Assembly (NCBI GenBank): GCA_028877205.1
Contig: JAPPHY010000007.1
Span: 62,001 to 126,000, forward strand
DNA: 64,000 bases
Direction of reading: 5' to 3'
Source: Chloroflexota bacterium
GTDB lineage: Bacteria > Chloroflexota > Dehalococcoidia > Lucifugimonadales > UBA2985
Within the stretch, counting starts at the first letter, position 1; each line of letters opens with the position of its first letter. A model generated the notes under the pieces. That model made no database searches. It saw only the letters and a list, made by a program, of their open reading frames with translations, and had not been told where the DNA came from. This document shows positions 28,518 through 36,938 of this stretch, in pieces. Made by a program: the position numbers and the translations under genes.

Positions 28518-29332
28518 GGCGATACAGCAGCGTCCGTCCGGTCGCGGTCCCGCCGCGTGAACAGCAGGCCCGACCACGTCCCATCGATGGAGCATATCTT
28601 GTAATCCACGAGACCCAACTCTAGGCCCGCGTCCCGCACGACCACCTGCGTAAGGTCGGACGGTACGCCGGAGGCCTTCTTGGGCCAGGCGATCCAGAGG
28701 CTGCCCTTCACGTCCACGCCGCGCAGCACGTTGTCCAGCCGCTCTACGATGTCGCTCCTGGACCGGACGAACCAGATGGCCAGGCGGCGGGGATCGTCCG
28801 GCCTCGCGTGGAGCGACACGCCCTCCGGCAGCGGGCCAAGCGTCTCCTCGAACCCGGCCGGTGCGTCTACCAGGAGCACCGAGTAACCGGCGCGAATGCC
28901 CAGCTTGCTGACGAGCGGCGTTGAAGAGTACGCCTCGAAGCCGGAGATCGGCACGTGTGGCGCCGCCGGCGCGTCTCTTATGGCGCACCGGATGGCCTCG
29001 CCGATATCGCTCCAAGAGGCAAATGCGGCGTCCGGCAGGACGTCCCTGACGCGCTGCACCTTGTCCGGCGCGCCACCAACGAATAGCAGCGGCGTGCCGC
29101 GTGACGACTTGCGGCTGCGCAGGTACACGCCAAACTCGCGGCCGTGCGAAGGCAGCCTGCCGAGGTCGATCACCACGGCGTCGCCCGGGTCCGCGGACAG
29201 CGCCTTCATGTCGTCGAGCGTGTCAAGCTGGCGGTACGTCGCCTCAAAACCGGCGCTGCGCAGCCGCTCGACGCGCTCCGGGGCCTCAGCGGCCTTCCAG
29301 TGGACCAGGCGCACAATGTGCTTGGAGGTCAC
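28514..29332 (-). CDS. DUF3052-type protein with receiver-like N-terminal half
   Basis: C-terminal KLGIRAGYSVLLVDAPAGFEETLGPLPEGVSLHARP...GSLWIAWPKKASGVPSDLTQVVVRDAGLELGLVDYKICSIDGTWSGL. Confidence 0.65.
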   Translation of the reverse strand: MTSKHIVRLVHWKAAEAPERVERLRSAGFEATYRQLDTLDDMKALSADPGDAVVIDLGRLPSHGREFGVYLRSRKSSRGTPLLFVGGAPDKVQRVRDVLPDAAFASWSDIGEAIRCAIRDAPAAPHVPISGFEAYSSTPLVSKLGIRAGYSVLLVDAPAGFEETLGPLPEGVSLHARPDDPRRLAIWFVRSRSDIVERLDNVLRGVDVKGSLWIAWPKKASGVPSDLTQVVVRDAGLELGLVDYKICSIDGTWSGLLFTRRDRDRTDAAVSP

Positions 29333-30105
29333 GTGCGGCCCGCCTCTCCGCGCACTGCGGAAAGCAGCTGCTCCACGCGCTGCCAGATGAGCTCTGAAAT
29401 CTCCTCCTGGGGGAGCCTCGCATCGATGACGATCCACCGCTTTGGCTCACTTCGGGCCATATCCAGATAGCCCTGGCGGATGCGTCGGTGGTAGTCCATA
29501 GCTTCTCTGTCCTCGTAGCCTCCCTCAAAGAGGGCGCCCTGGCTCGAATCCTGTTCCCGGCCGGGTGTGCCCTTCTCCTCGGCCGCGTCCGCGAACAGGT
29601 AGCCCTGGCTGGCCTCCTCCCGGAAGCCCCCGACGGCCTTCTGTTCCATTTGGTCACCTGACCAGGTGTCCCGCTTCAGCCTCTCCTCCGGCGGCAGATC
29701 AAGCAGGACGGTCAAGTCCGGCTTCAGTCCGGCGGCGCCCACCTTGTTCACGCCCTCTACCTTGTCCAGAGGAATGCCGCGGCCGTAGCCCTGGTACGCG
29801 ACGGTGGAGTCGGCGAAGCGGTCCGAGACCACCACGTCGCCGCGATCCAGCGCGGGGCGTATGACCTCCGACACAAGCTGCGATCGCGAGGCGTTGAAGA
29901 GCAGGAGCTCCGCGTCCGGAGTCCGGGGGGCGTTGGCGAACTTGAGCACGCTCCTGAGCAGATCGCCAAGTCGGGTATCGCCGGGCTCACGCACGGCGGT
30001 CACCGGAATCCTCCGTTGCCGCAGGCGGTCGACGAGCGCGGCAACCTGCGTGGACTTGCCGCTGCCGTCTCCGCCCTCAAGCGTGATGAATAGACCTCCC
30101 GGCAT
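29329..30105 (-). CDS. tmk: Thymidylate kinase
   Basis: GLFITLEGGDGSGKSTQVAALVDRL...VVSDRFADSTVAYQGYGRG. Confidence 0.94.
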   Translation of the reverse strand: MPGGLFITLEGGDGSGKSTQVAALVDRLRQRRIPVTAVREPGDTRLGDLLRSVLKFANAPRTPDAELLLFNASRSQLVSEVIRPALDRGDVVVSDRFADSTVAYQGYGRGIPLDKVEGVNKVGAAGLKPDLTVLLDLPPEERLKRDTWSGDQMEQKAVGGFREEASQGYLFADAAEEKGTPGREQDSSQGALFEGGYEDREAMDYHRRIRQGYLDMARSEPKRWIVIDARLPQEEISELIWQRVEQLLSAVRGEAGRT

Positions 30106-30115
30106 GGACGTCCAC

Positions 30116-31636
30116 CTACCGCCGGGATATGGTCACGCGGCGGTTCGGCTCTCTACCCACGCTCGTGGAGGCCAGGCTGCTCTCCTGGGCGATCTGGTGC
30201 TGTAGCCGCCTGATGTAGGCCATCTGGGGCGTCAGCGTCACGGTGTCCTCACCTTCTTGTACCTGGCGAGTTGCATTCTCCGCCTCGCGCACGGCCGTGA
30301 CCACAGGGTCCTCCCAACCTCGCTCTCGCGAAAGACCTGTGAGGAAGTCGCGTATCTGCGGCGGAGTGTTGTTCCTGAGCACGAAAATGGACTTGCCGGA
30401 CTCCTCGGCATTTCGGAGCATCCGCGGCATCTTGCGGAAGAACTGCTTGGTAGTGAGGAGTATCTCCGCCCGCTCCATCCTGTCCACAACCTCAATGGGC
30501 ATCCTCCCGGCCTGCACGGTCTGGACAAGCCTGCCCCGGTTCACGCCGAATGGCAGCACCCGGATGCGGTCTCCGGCAGGCTGGAACTCGAAACGTTCTC
30601 CCTGCGCCTCAACTGCGCCATTGCCTGGCAGGAGCGTCGTTGCTGGCGCTTCCCTGGAAACGGTGACCTCGCCGCGGCCGTCCGACGAGCGTATCTCCGG
30701 CGACACCGGCATCCCGCGCAGCATCGCGTCCACGACGCGGGCAACGTCGTCGTGGACGGCCACCCGGTCCCACGACTGAATCTCGACCACCACGTCGAAT
30801 GTCGGAGGAGACTTGCGCTCCAGCACGCTCTTCTGTGTGCGGCGCCTGCGGGCCTCCTCGTCGCCGAGGGTGACCGTCTGGATGCCGCCTATGAGGTCGG
30901 ACAGCGTGGGGTTGAGCACCAGGTTGCTGAGCGTGTTGCCGTGGGCGGTGGCGATGAGCTGCACGCCGCGCTCGGCGATTGTGCGAGCGGCGGCCGCCTC
31001 CAGCTCCGTGCCCATCTCGTCGATGATGATAACCTGCGGCATGTGGTTCTCCACCGCCTCGATCATAACGGCATGCTGCAGGGCCGGCGTGACCACCTGC
31101 ATGCGGCGGGCGCGTCCGATGGCAGGATGCGGTATGTCGCCGTCGCCCGCGATCTCGTTGGACGTGTCCACGATGATCACGCGCTTGCGCACGTCGTCGG
31201 CCAGCACACGCGCCACCTCCCGGAGCATGGTGGTCTTGCCCATGCCCGGGCGGCCCAGGAGCAGGATGCTCTTGCCGCTCCTCACGAGGTCGTCAATGAC
31301 GCGAATGGTGCCGAAGACGGCCCGGCCTACGCGGCAGGTGAGTCCCACGATCTTGCCGCGCCGGTTGCGAATTGCGGAGATGCGGTGGAGCGTCCGTTCG
31401 ATGCCGGCGCGGTTGTCGTCGCCAAAGTCGCCGATACGCGCCACCACGTGCTGGATATCCTCCTCCGTCACCTCACCCGGCGCCAGCACCACCTCGCGCT
31501 CAGGGAACCTGGCCTCCGGCGGGCGTCCCAGGTCAAGCACCACCTCCAACAGCTCGTCCAGGCTACCCCCTTCCCTAAGCGGCGCCTGTACATACTGAGG
31601 CAGCGCGCCGACCAGGGCCTCCAGGTCATCGAACAC
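30116..31636 (-). CDS. R3H/AAA ATPase (SpoIIIAA-like)
   Basis: SILLLGRPGMGKTTMLREVARVLAD...VIIIDEMGTELEAAAARTIAERGVQLIATAHGNTLSNLVLNPTLSDLIGGIQ. Confidence 0.88.
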   Translation of the reverse strand: MFDDLEALVGALPQYVQAPLREGGSLDELLEVVLDLGRPPEARFPEREVVLAPGEVTEEDIQHVVARIGDFGDDNRAGIERTLHRISAIRNRRGKIVGLTCRVGRAVFGTIRVIDDLVRSGKSILLLGRPGMGKTTMLREVARVLADDVRKRVIIVDTSNEIAGDGDIPHPAIGRARRMQVVTPALQHAVMIEAVENHMPQVIIIDEMGTELEAAAARTIAERGVQLIATAHGNTLSNLVLNPTLSDLIGGIQTVTLGDEEARRRRTQKSVLERKSPPTFDVVVEIQSWDRVAVHDDVARVVDAMLRGMPVSPEIRSSDGRGEVTVSREAPATTLLPGNGAVEAQGERFEFQPAGDRIRVLPFGVNRGRLVQTVQAGRMPIEVVDRMERAEILLTTKQFFRKMPRMLRNAEESGKSIFVLRNNTPPQIRDFLTGLSRERGWEDPVVTAVREAENATRQVQEGEDTVTLTPQMAYIRRLQHQIAQESSLASTSVGREPNRRVTISRR

Positions 31637-31681
31637 GTACTTCTCTATGCGTTCCTCTATCGTGTCACCCCTTGCTTGCGA

Positions 31682-32611
31682 TTATGCCCTCGCGGGCGCA
31701 AAGGCCCTTTCCTTCACTCTTACGGCCAGAGGCTTCACCATCAACTGATACTGGCGAACGGGCACAAAGTCCGCTCGCTCCAGCGCGCGAGCCTGTTCGG
31801 GCTGGTGGCTGGGAACCAGTGAGAGGAATGGGGCCGACGATCGCCCCTGCCGCAGCGCCCAGCTGACCAGAGTGTCCCAGGCTGCCTCATCCTCGGATGG
31901 ATGCATCATGGCCTCAAGGCTGTTGACGGACTGCCTACCGGAGCCCACGCGCGCCCAGCCGCGAACGCTGCCTCTCACCTCGTACACGCCCTGCCGCACG
32001 CGCTTGCCGGGCGACTCCAGGGCGTGACTCCACTCGTCGAATGTCATAGCGTACTCCCACTTCACCCTTGACGGTACACAGCGGTCGTACAGCAGGAACA
32101 CCTGGTAAGCATCCGAGGGCTCTAGTTGACGGATGGCGCTCTCGTCGCCCTGCTCGGCGGGTGGCAGCGCCTCGCGACTGTAGAGCGTTTCCTGCGTGCA
32201 GCGCACGAATCCGGCCTCACGGGCCAGATCCACCACGCGGTTCAGGGCGGGCAGACGAAGGAAGACGCGCTCGCCGCCCTGCTCGCCGGCCAGTGCACAC
32301 AGACCCTCCAGAAGCTCGATGCCCTCGTGTTCGATCTCCGGCGGCAGGTTGAGCAGGTGGACCTCCCACGCCTTGGGGCCCGAGCGAGTCCTGACGGAGG
32401 CCAGGGCGCGCAGATGCAGCCCCTCCGTCAGTACGCTGCCGCGCTCTCGCTCCCTGTGCAGGGCCAGGCCACCGGCCACGGAGCGCGGGCTGGGAGGGCT
32501 GTCCGCGCTCTTGCCCACGCGGTCCCAGGTCTGGGCAAGGCTGGGGCCAAGCCGCGGCCCGTCGATGAGGTACCACAGCAGGTCCGTGGTGCGCAGCCTT
32601 CGGATGGTCAA
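31682..32611 (-). CDS. GNAT-like acetyltransferase superfamily protein
   Basis: Weak GNAT-like pattern (ALNRVVDLAREAGFVRCTQETLYSRE) in a 309-aa ORF. Confidence 0.5.
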   Translation of the reverse strand: MTIRRLRTTDLLWYLIDGPRLGPSLAQTWDRVGKSADSPPSPRSVAGGLALHRERERGSVLTEGLHLRALASVRTRSGPKAWEVHLLNLPPEIEHEGIELLEGLCALAGEQGGERVFLRLPALNRVVDLAREAGFVRCTQETLYSREALPPAEQGDESAIRQLEPSDAYQVFLLYDRCVPSRVKWEYAMTFDEWSHALESPGKRVRQGVYEVRGSVRGWARVGSGRQSVNSLEAMMHPSEDEAAWDTLVSWALRQGRSSAPFLSLVPSHQPEQARALERADFVPVRQYQLMVKPLAVRVKERAFAPARA

Positions 32612-32612
32612 C

Positions 32613-33194
32613 TTACTCCTCTGACGCCATGCTCAGAAAGTAGGAGTGGAACCTGTGATCCCCCGTCAGTTCAGGGTGGAATGACGTTGCGAGTATGTTG
32701 CGCTGCCGGACGGCCACGACGCTTCCATCGTCCAGGCAGGCAAGCGTCTTGACACCGGGGCCGACTTCCGCGATTACCGGCGCCCGGATGAACACGGCCC
32801 GGAAGGCATCGTTGCCGAGCTCCGGCACGTGAAGGTCGGCCTCGAAGCTGTCGACCTGCCGGCCGTAGCCGTTGCGCTGCACGCGAACGTCCATAAGGCC
32901 GAGTGGCTTGGGGCGGTCGTCGGTGAGACTTGCCGCCAGCACGATGAGACCTGCGCACGTTCCCCACGTGGGCATCCCGTCGCGTACGCGCCCTTCGATC
33001 TCGCCGGAGAGGTCGAAGACGTCCATGAGGCGGCAGATGGTGGTGCTCTCTCCGCCGGGGATGACCAAGGCTTCCACGCCGGCGAGATCCCTGGGCAAGC
33101 GCACCTGAACCGGCGCAGCCCCCGCGCGTCCGAGGGCCGTCTCGTGCTCGGCAAAGTCCCCCTGAAGGGCCAGGACTCCGACCTTCTTGGCCAC
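32613..33194 (-). CDS. pdxT: Pyridoxal 5'-phosphate synthase glutaminase subunit
   Basis: VGVLALQGDFAEHETAL...VIPGGESTTICRLM...WGTCAGLIVLA. Confidence 0.96.
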   Translation of the reverse strand: MAKKVGVLALQGDFAEHETALGRAGAAPVQVRLPRDLAGVEALVIPGGESTTICRLMDVFDLSGEIEGRVRDGMPTWGTCAGLIVLAASLTDDRPKPLGLMDVRVQRNGYGRQVDSFEADLHVPELGNDAFRAVFIRAPVIAEVGPGVKTLACLDDGSVVAVRQRNILATSFHPELTGDHRFHSYFLSMASEE

Positions 33195-33195
33195 T

Positions 33196-34077
33196 CTACC
33201 AGCCTCTTACGGCCAGGATCTCCTCCTGCTTCATGGTACGAATGTCCATGCCGGGCATGGGCTCGCCCAGGTCCTCGGACGCCTTGGCGATGACGTCCGG
33301 GTCGTTGTAGTGGGTGGTGGCGGCGACAATGGCCTTGGCGCGTGCCTCAGGATTGTCCGACTTGTAAATACCTGAGCCAACGAACACGCCCTCGGCGCCA
33401 AGCTGCATCATCAGGGCTGCGTCGGCGGGTGTGGCCACGCCGCCTGCGGCGAAGTTGACCACGGGCAGGCGTGCGGTGTCATGAACCTCGCGCACCAGCT
33501 CGAAGGGAGCGCCCAGCGCCTTGGCCTCAGCCATGAGCTCGTCCTGCGTCATGCCGACGATCTTCCTGATCTCGCCCATCACGGAGCGCATGTGGCGCAC
33601 GGCCTCCACGATGTTGCCGGTTCCGGCCTCGCCCTTGGTGCGGATCATGGCCGCGCCCTCCCCGATGCGCCTGAGCGCCTCGCCCAGGTCGCGGCATCCG
33701 CACACGAACGGCACCCTGAAGTCGTGCTTCCAGATGTGGTTGCTCTCGTCGGCGGGTGTAAGAACCTCGGACTCGTCGATGTAGTCGGCGCCCAACGCCT
33801 CAAGCACCTGCGCCTCCACGAAGTGGCCGATCCTGCACTTGGCCATGACGGGGATGGTGACCGCGTTCATGATGGCCGTGATGCGGGTCGGGTCGGCCAT
33901 GCGGGCCACGCCGCCTGCCGCACGAATGTCTGCGGGCACGCGCTCAAGGGCCATGACGGCGCATGCGCCTGCGTCCTCAGCGATCTTGGCCTGCTCTGCG
34001 TTGACCACGTCCATGATCACGCCGCCCTTGAGCATTTGGGCTAGTCCGGCTTTGACACGCCACGTTCCCTGGTCCAT
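33196..34077 (-). CDS. pdxS: Pyridoxal 5'-phosphate synthase lyase subunit
   Basis: [63 protein letters not shown]. Confidence 0.98.
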   Translation of the reverse strand: MDQGTWRVKAGLAQMLKGGVIMDVVNAEQAKIAEDAGACAVMALERVPADIRAAGGVARMADPTRITAIMNAVTIPVMAKCRIGHFVEAQVLEALGADYIDESEVLTPADESNHIWKHDFRVPFVCGCRDLGEALRRIGEGAAMIRTKGEAGTGNIVEAVRHMRSVMGEIRKIVGMTQDELMAEAKALGAPFELVREVHDTARLPVVNFAAGGVATPADAALMMQLGAEGVFVGSGIYKSDNPEARAKAIVAATTHYNDPDVIAKASEDLGEPMPGMDIRTMKQEEILAVRGW

Positions 34078-34206
34078 TAACCGCTCCTCCTCCGGGAAGC
34101 ATCCCGCTGGTGAGGCCATTATACAACAGCCACTGGGGAGTTACCAATTGCGGGGTCACGTTCGGCTTTGCGGGTGGCGGGAGTTTAGACGTCCCATTCC
34201 ACTCCA

Positions 34207-35361
34207 CTACTCCAGTACTGTTGGAGCCTCGATAAGGTCAAGTAGGTCCATAGCTACGTACAGCCTAGGCCACTCGTCCCCAAGTTCCTCCAGAACGCCT
34301 GCTCCGACCAGTCTCTCCAAGATGCGGCGGGCACCCGCAGGCGTTATGTCCAGCAACCGGGATACTTCGACGGCTGTCACGACTAATCTGGCAAAGACCT
34401 CGTCCAGCAATCTGAGAGCATTAGCTGACTCGCGTCGCTGTAGCAGGACCTGCCTCTTCTGCTCCTGCAATTCCCTCACCTGCCTGACGCGGGCCTGGGC
34501 GTCCCGCGCCTGTTCGGCAACGCCTCTCAGGAAGTAGACGATCCAGGTCTCCCAGTCGCCGGTGGCACTCACTCTAAACAGCTGATCGTAGTAGTCGCTC
34601 CGGTCGCGCTCGAAGTAGGCGCTGAGGTAGAGGAGCGGCTTCGGCAGGACGCCCCGTTCACACAGGAACAGCGGTATCAGCAGCCGGCCGATGCGGCCGT
34701 TTCCGTCACGATAGGGGTGGATAGCCTCGAACTGGTAGTGCATCATGGCGCACTGGAAAAGAGCCGGCAACGAATTGGACTCGTTAGCGAACCGCTCCCA
34801 ATCCGAGAGCAGGTCTCTGACCAAGTCGGCAGGAGGAGGAATGTAACGAGCCTCTTGGATTGAGGTGCCGGGCGGGCCGATCCACACCTGTCCGTCACTC
34901 AATTCTCCCGGCCGGTTCTCTCCTCCACGCACACCCCTCATTAGGACGGTATGCAACTGATTATTGAGCCGGAGGGAAATGGGCAAATCCTCCAATAGCT
35001 CCAATCCCTTCTCCAAGGCTTCCACGTAGTTGGCGACTTCCCTGACGTCACCCCCGGGACGGCTGCGCCCGGATGCCTCGTACCGGAACAGGTCGGAAAT
35101 GGATGCCTGGGTTCCTTCGATCCTTGAGGAGAGCACTGCTTCGCGTCGCACAAACGGACCTATGAGAAGTTGCGGGTTCTGCATGGTCTCGCCGACTCCC
35201 GCCAGGTTTGCTACTGCGCTCACAGCCTCTTCGAGTGACCGCATGAGTTGAATACTGGGTTCTATATGGCGCGGTAGCGGCGCGGGTACAAACGCGCGCT
35301 GTCCTTCCAGAGTAGGCACAAGCTGCCCGCAGGGACTGTCCTGCAACCGTTCCATGCTCAT
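34207..35361 (-). CDS. Fic family protein with N-terminal inhibitory motif and C-terminal winged-helix region
   Basis: SSRIEGTQAS inhibitory helix motif; FEAIHPYRDGNGRIGRLLIPL Fic motif; C-terminal ITPAGARRILERLVGAGVLEEL. Confidence 0.95.
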   Translation of the reverse strand: MSMERLQDSPCGQLVPTLEGQRAFVPAPLPRHIEPSIQLMRSLEEAVSAVANLAGVGETMQNPQLLIGPFVRREAVLSSRIEGTQASISDLFRYEASGRSRPGGDVREVANYVEALEKGLELLEDLPISLRLNNQLHTVLMRGVRGGENRPGELSDGQVWIGPPGTSIQEARYIPPPADLVRDLLSDWERFANESNSLPALFQCAMMHYQFEAIHPYRDGNGRIGRLLIPLFLCERGVLPKPLLYLSAYFERDRSDYYDQLFRVSATGDWETWIVYFLRGVAEQARDAQARVRQVRELQEQKRQVLLQRRESANALRLLDEVFARLVVTAVEVSRLLDITPAGARRILERLVGAGVLEELGDEWPRLYVAMDLLDLIEAPTVLE

Positions 35362-35464
35362 TTGGATACTCCAGTATCCTTTTCCCCATCAAAAGATACT
35401 AAACGGCCAAATAGTATCTTTTGCCCACATCAATGTCAACCGGCGTATCCTTTTAGACGATGCA
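35361..35464. promoter_or_regulatory. Operator cluster: repeated AGTATCYTTTT half-sites
   Basis: GGATACTccAGTATCC 35364-35379; AAAAGATACT 35391-35400 / AGTATCTTTT 35413-35422 (10-bp perfect inverted repeat); GTATCCTTTT 35455-35464. Confidence 0.75.
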
Positions 35465-35648
35465 GCATTTGGGGTCGGTCACAACACTACATATCGTGGC
35501 CAAATGGCACCTATACCCCTCACTTCAACCCGCGCCTTGTTGACCTGCGCACTGCAAGGTAGAATGCGACGGGCGGCAGGCCGGCGGCGCCCGGCTGGTG
35601 GTCGCGCCGCGGCATCCCAGGTTGGACACGGAGCGAGAGCAGGACACT

Positions 35649-36929
35649 GTGACGGTAGCAAGCAAGAAGCGAGCGATCTTCTATGGATGGTGGCTGCTCG
35701 GCGCGGGCACCATTGTACTGGTCATGCAGGGTGGCCTATATGCCTACGGCTTCCCGCTCTTCTTCGTGCCTCTGGCAAACACCCTTGGCACCAGCCGGGG
35801 TGCTCTCTCGCTGGCCTTCTCCTTCACCCGGCTGGAGAGCAGCCTTCTCGGTCCCATCGAGGGCTATCTGATCGACCGCTTTGGCCCCAGAGGCATCATG
35901 TACGTGGGGTTCGCACTGCTCGGCCTGAGCTTCATCCTGTTCAGCCGCGTCGATACGCTGCTGGGCTTCTACATGGTGTTCCCAATTCTGGCGCTGGGTG
36001 CCAGCCTGTCTGGGTTCCTGCCGGTGATCACCGCCGTGAACAACTGGTTCTCGCGCCGGAGGGGGCTTGCCACGGGCATATGCTCCTCGGGCGTCAACAT
36101 CGGCGGCGCGCTGCTCTTTCTGATGGCAATATGCATTTCGACATACGGGTGGCGCCCGACCGCCGCGCTCACGGGCGTGCTGATCCTGGCCCTGGGGTTC
36201 CCGTTGACTGCGATGATGCGTCACCGGCCCCAACCCTACGGTTATCTCCCCGACGGCGACGAGGAGGAGGAAGCCGGCGTTGCGTCGGACGGCACGTCAG
36301 CTCGTGCGCAGGAAACGCCCGACTTCACGCCGAAGCAGGCACTGAAGACGCCCGCGTTTTGGATCATCGCTTCCGCGCACGGATTCTCGCTTTTCATTGT
36401 GGGGACGGTGTCCATTCACCAGGTGCCGCTGCTGGTCGATCACGGCATGTCATTCGATGCCGCGGCATTCGTGCTGTCGTTCATGACGGTGGTGGCTATG
36501 GTCGGGCGCGTGTTCGGCGGCTACCTGGGAGACCGATTCGGCTACAAGCCGGTACTATTGGCGAGCTTCCTGTTTCTGTCCCTGGGAGTGGTGGTGCTCT
36601 CCACAGCGCATACGATGACTCAGGCCCTGGTATATGCCGTGATCTACGGGATGGGCTACGGCGCCAGAGCGCCGCTCCTTATTGCAATGCGCGCCGACTT
36701 CTTTGGCCCGCGGAACTTTGCCACTATCATGGGCCTCTCGCAGCCCGTCATGGTCATCGGCTCGTTCTTCGGCCCCATAGCCGCCGGCTTCGCCCACGAC
36801 GCGCAGGGCAGCTACCAGATGATCTTCAGCGTCATCGCCGTCCTCAACCTCGTGGGCGCGGTGCTGATATTCTTCATCAACAGGCCGGAACTCCCTAGTC
36901 GAACGGAGGCCACAGCGGAGTCGGGCTAG
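35649..36929 (+). CDS. MFS transporter (FYGWW-type paralogue)
   Basis: KKRAIFYGWWLLGAGTIVLVMQGGLYAYGFPLFFVPL...LIDRFGPRGIMYVGF. Confidence 0.92.
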   Translation: MTVASKKRAIFYGWWLLGAGTIVLVMQGGLYAYGFPLFFVPLANTLGTSRGALSLAFSFTRLESSLLGPIEGYLIDRFGPRGIMYVGFALLGLSFILFSRVDTLLGFYMVFPILALGASLSGFLPVITAVNNWFSRRRGLATGICSSGVNIGGALLFLMAICISTYGWRPTAALTGVLILALGFPLTAMMRHRPQPYGYLPDGDEEEEAGVASDGTSARAQETPDFTPKQALKTPAFWIIASAHGFSLFIVGTVSIHQVPLLVDHGMSFDAAAFVLSFMTVVAMVGRVFGGYLGDRFGYKPVLLASFLFLSLGVVVLSTAHTMTQALVYAVIYGMGYGARAPLLIAMRADFFGPRNFATIMGLSQPVMVIGSFFGPIAAGFAHDAQGSYQMIFSVIAVLNLVGAVLIFFINRPELPSRTEATAESG

Positions 36930-36938
36930 CTCCTCCGT

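Noticed and set aside
30257-31822. 521-aa ORF on + strand
   Set aside because: Shadow ORF opposite the R3H/AAA ATPase.
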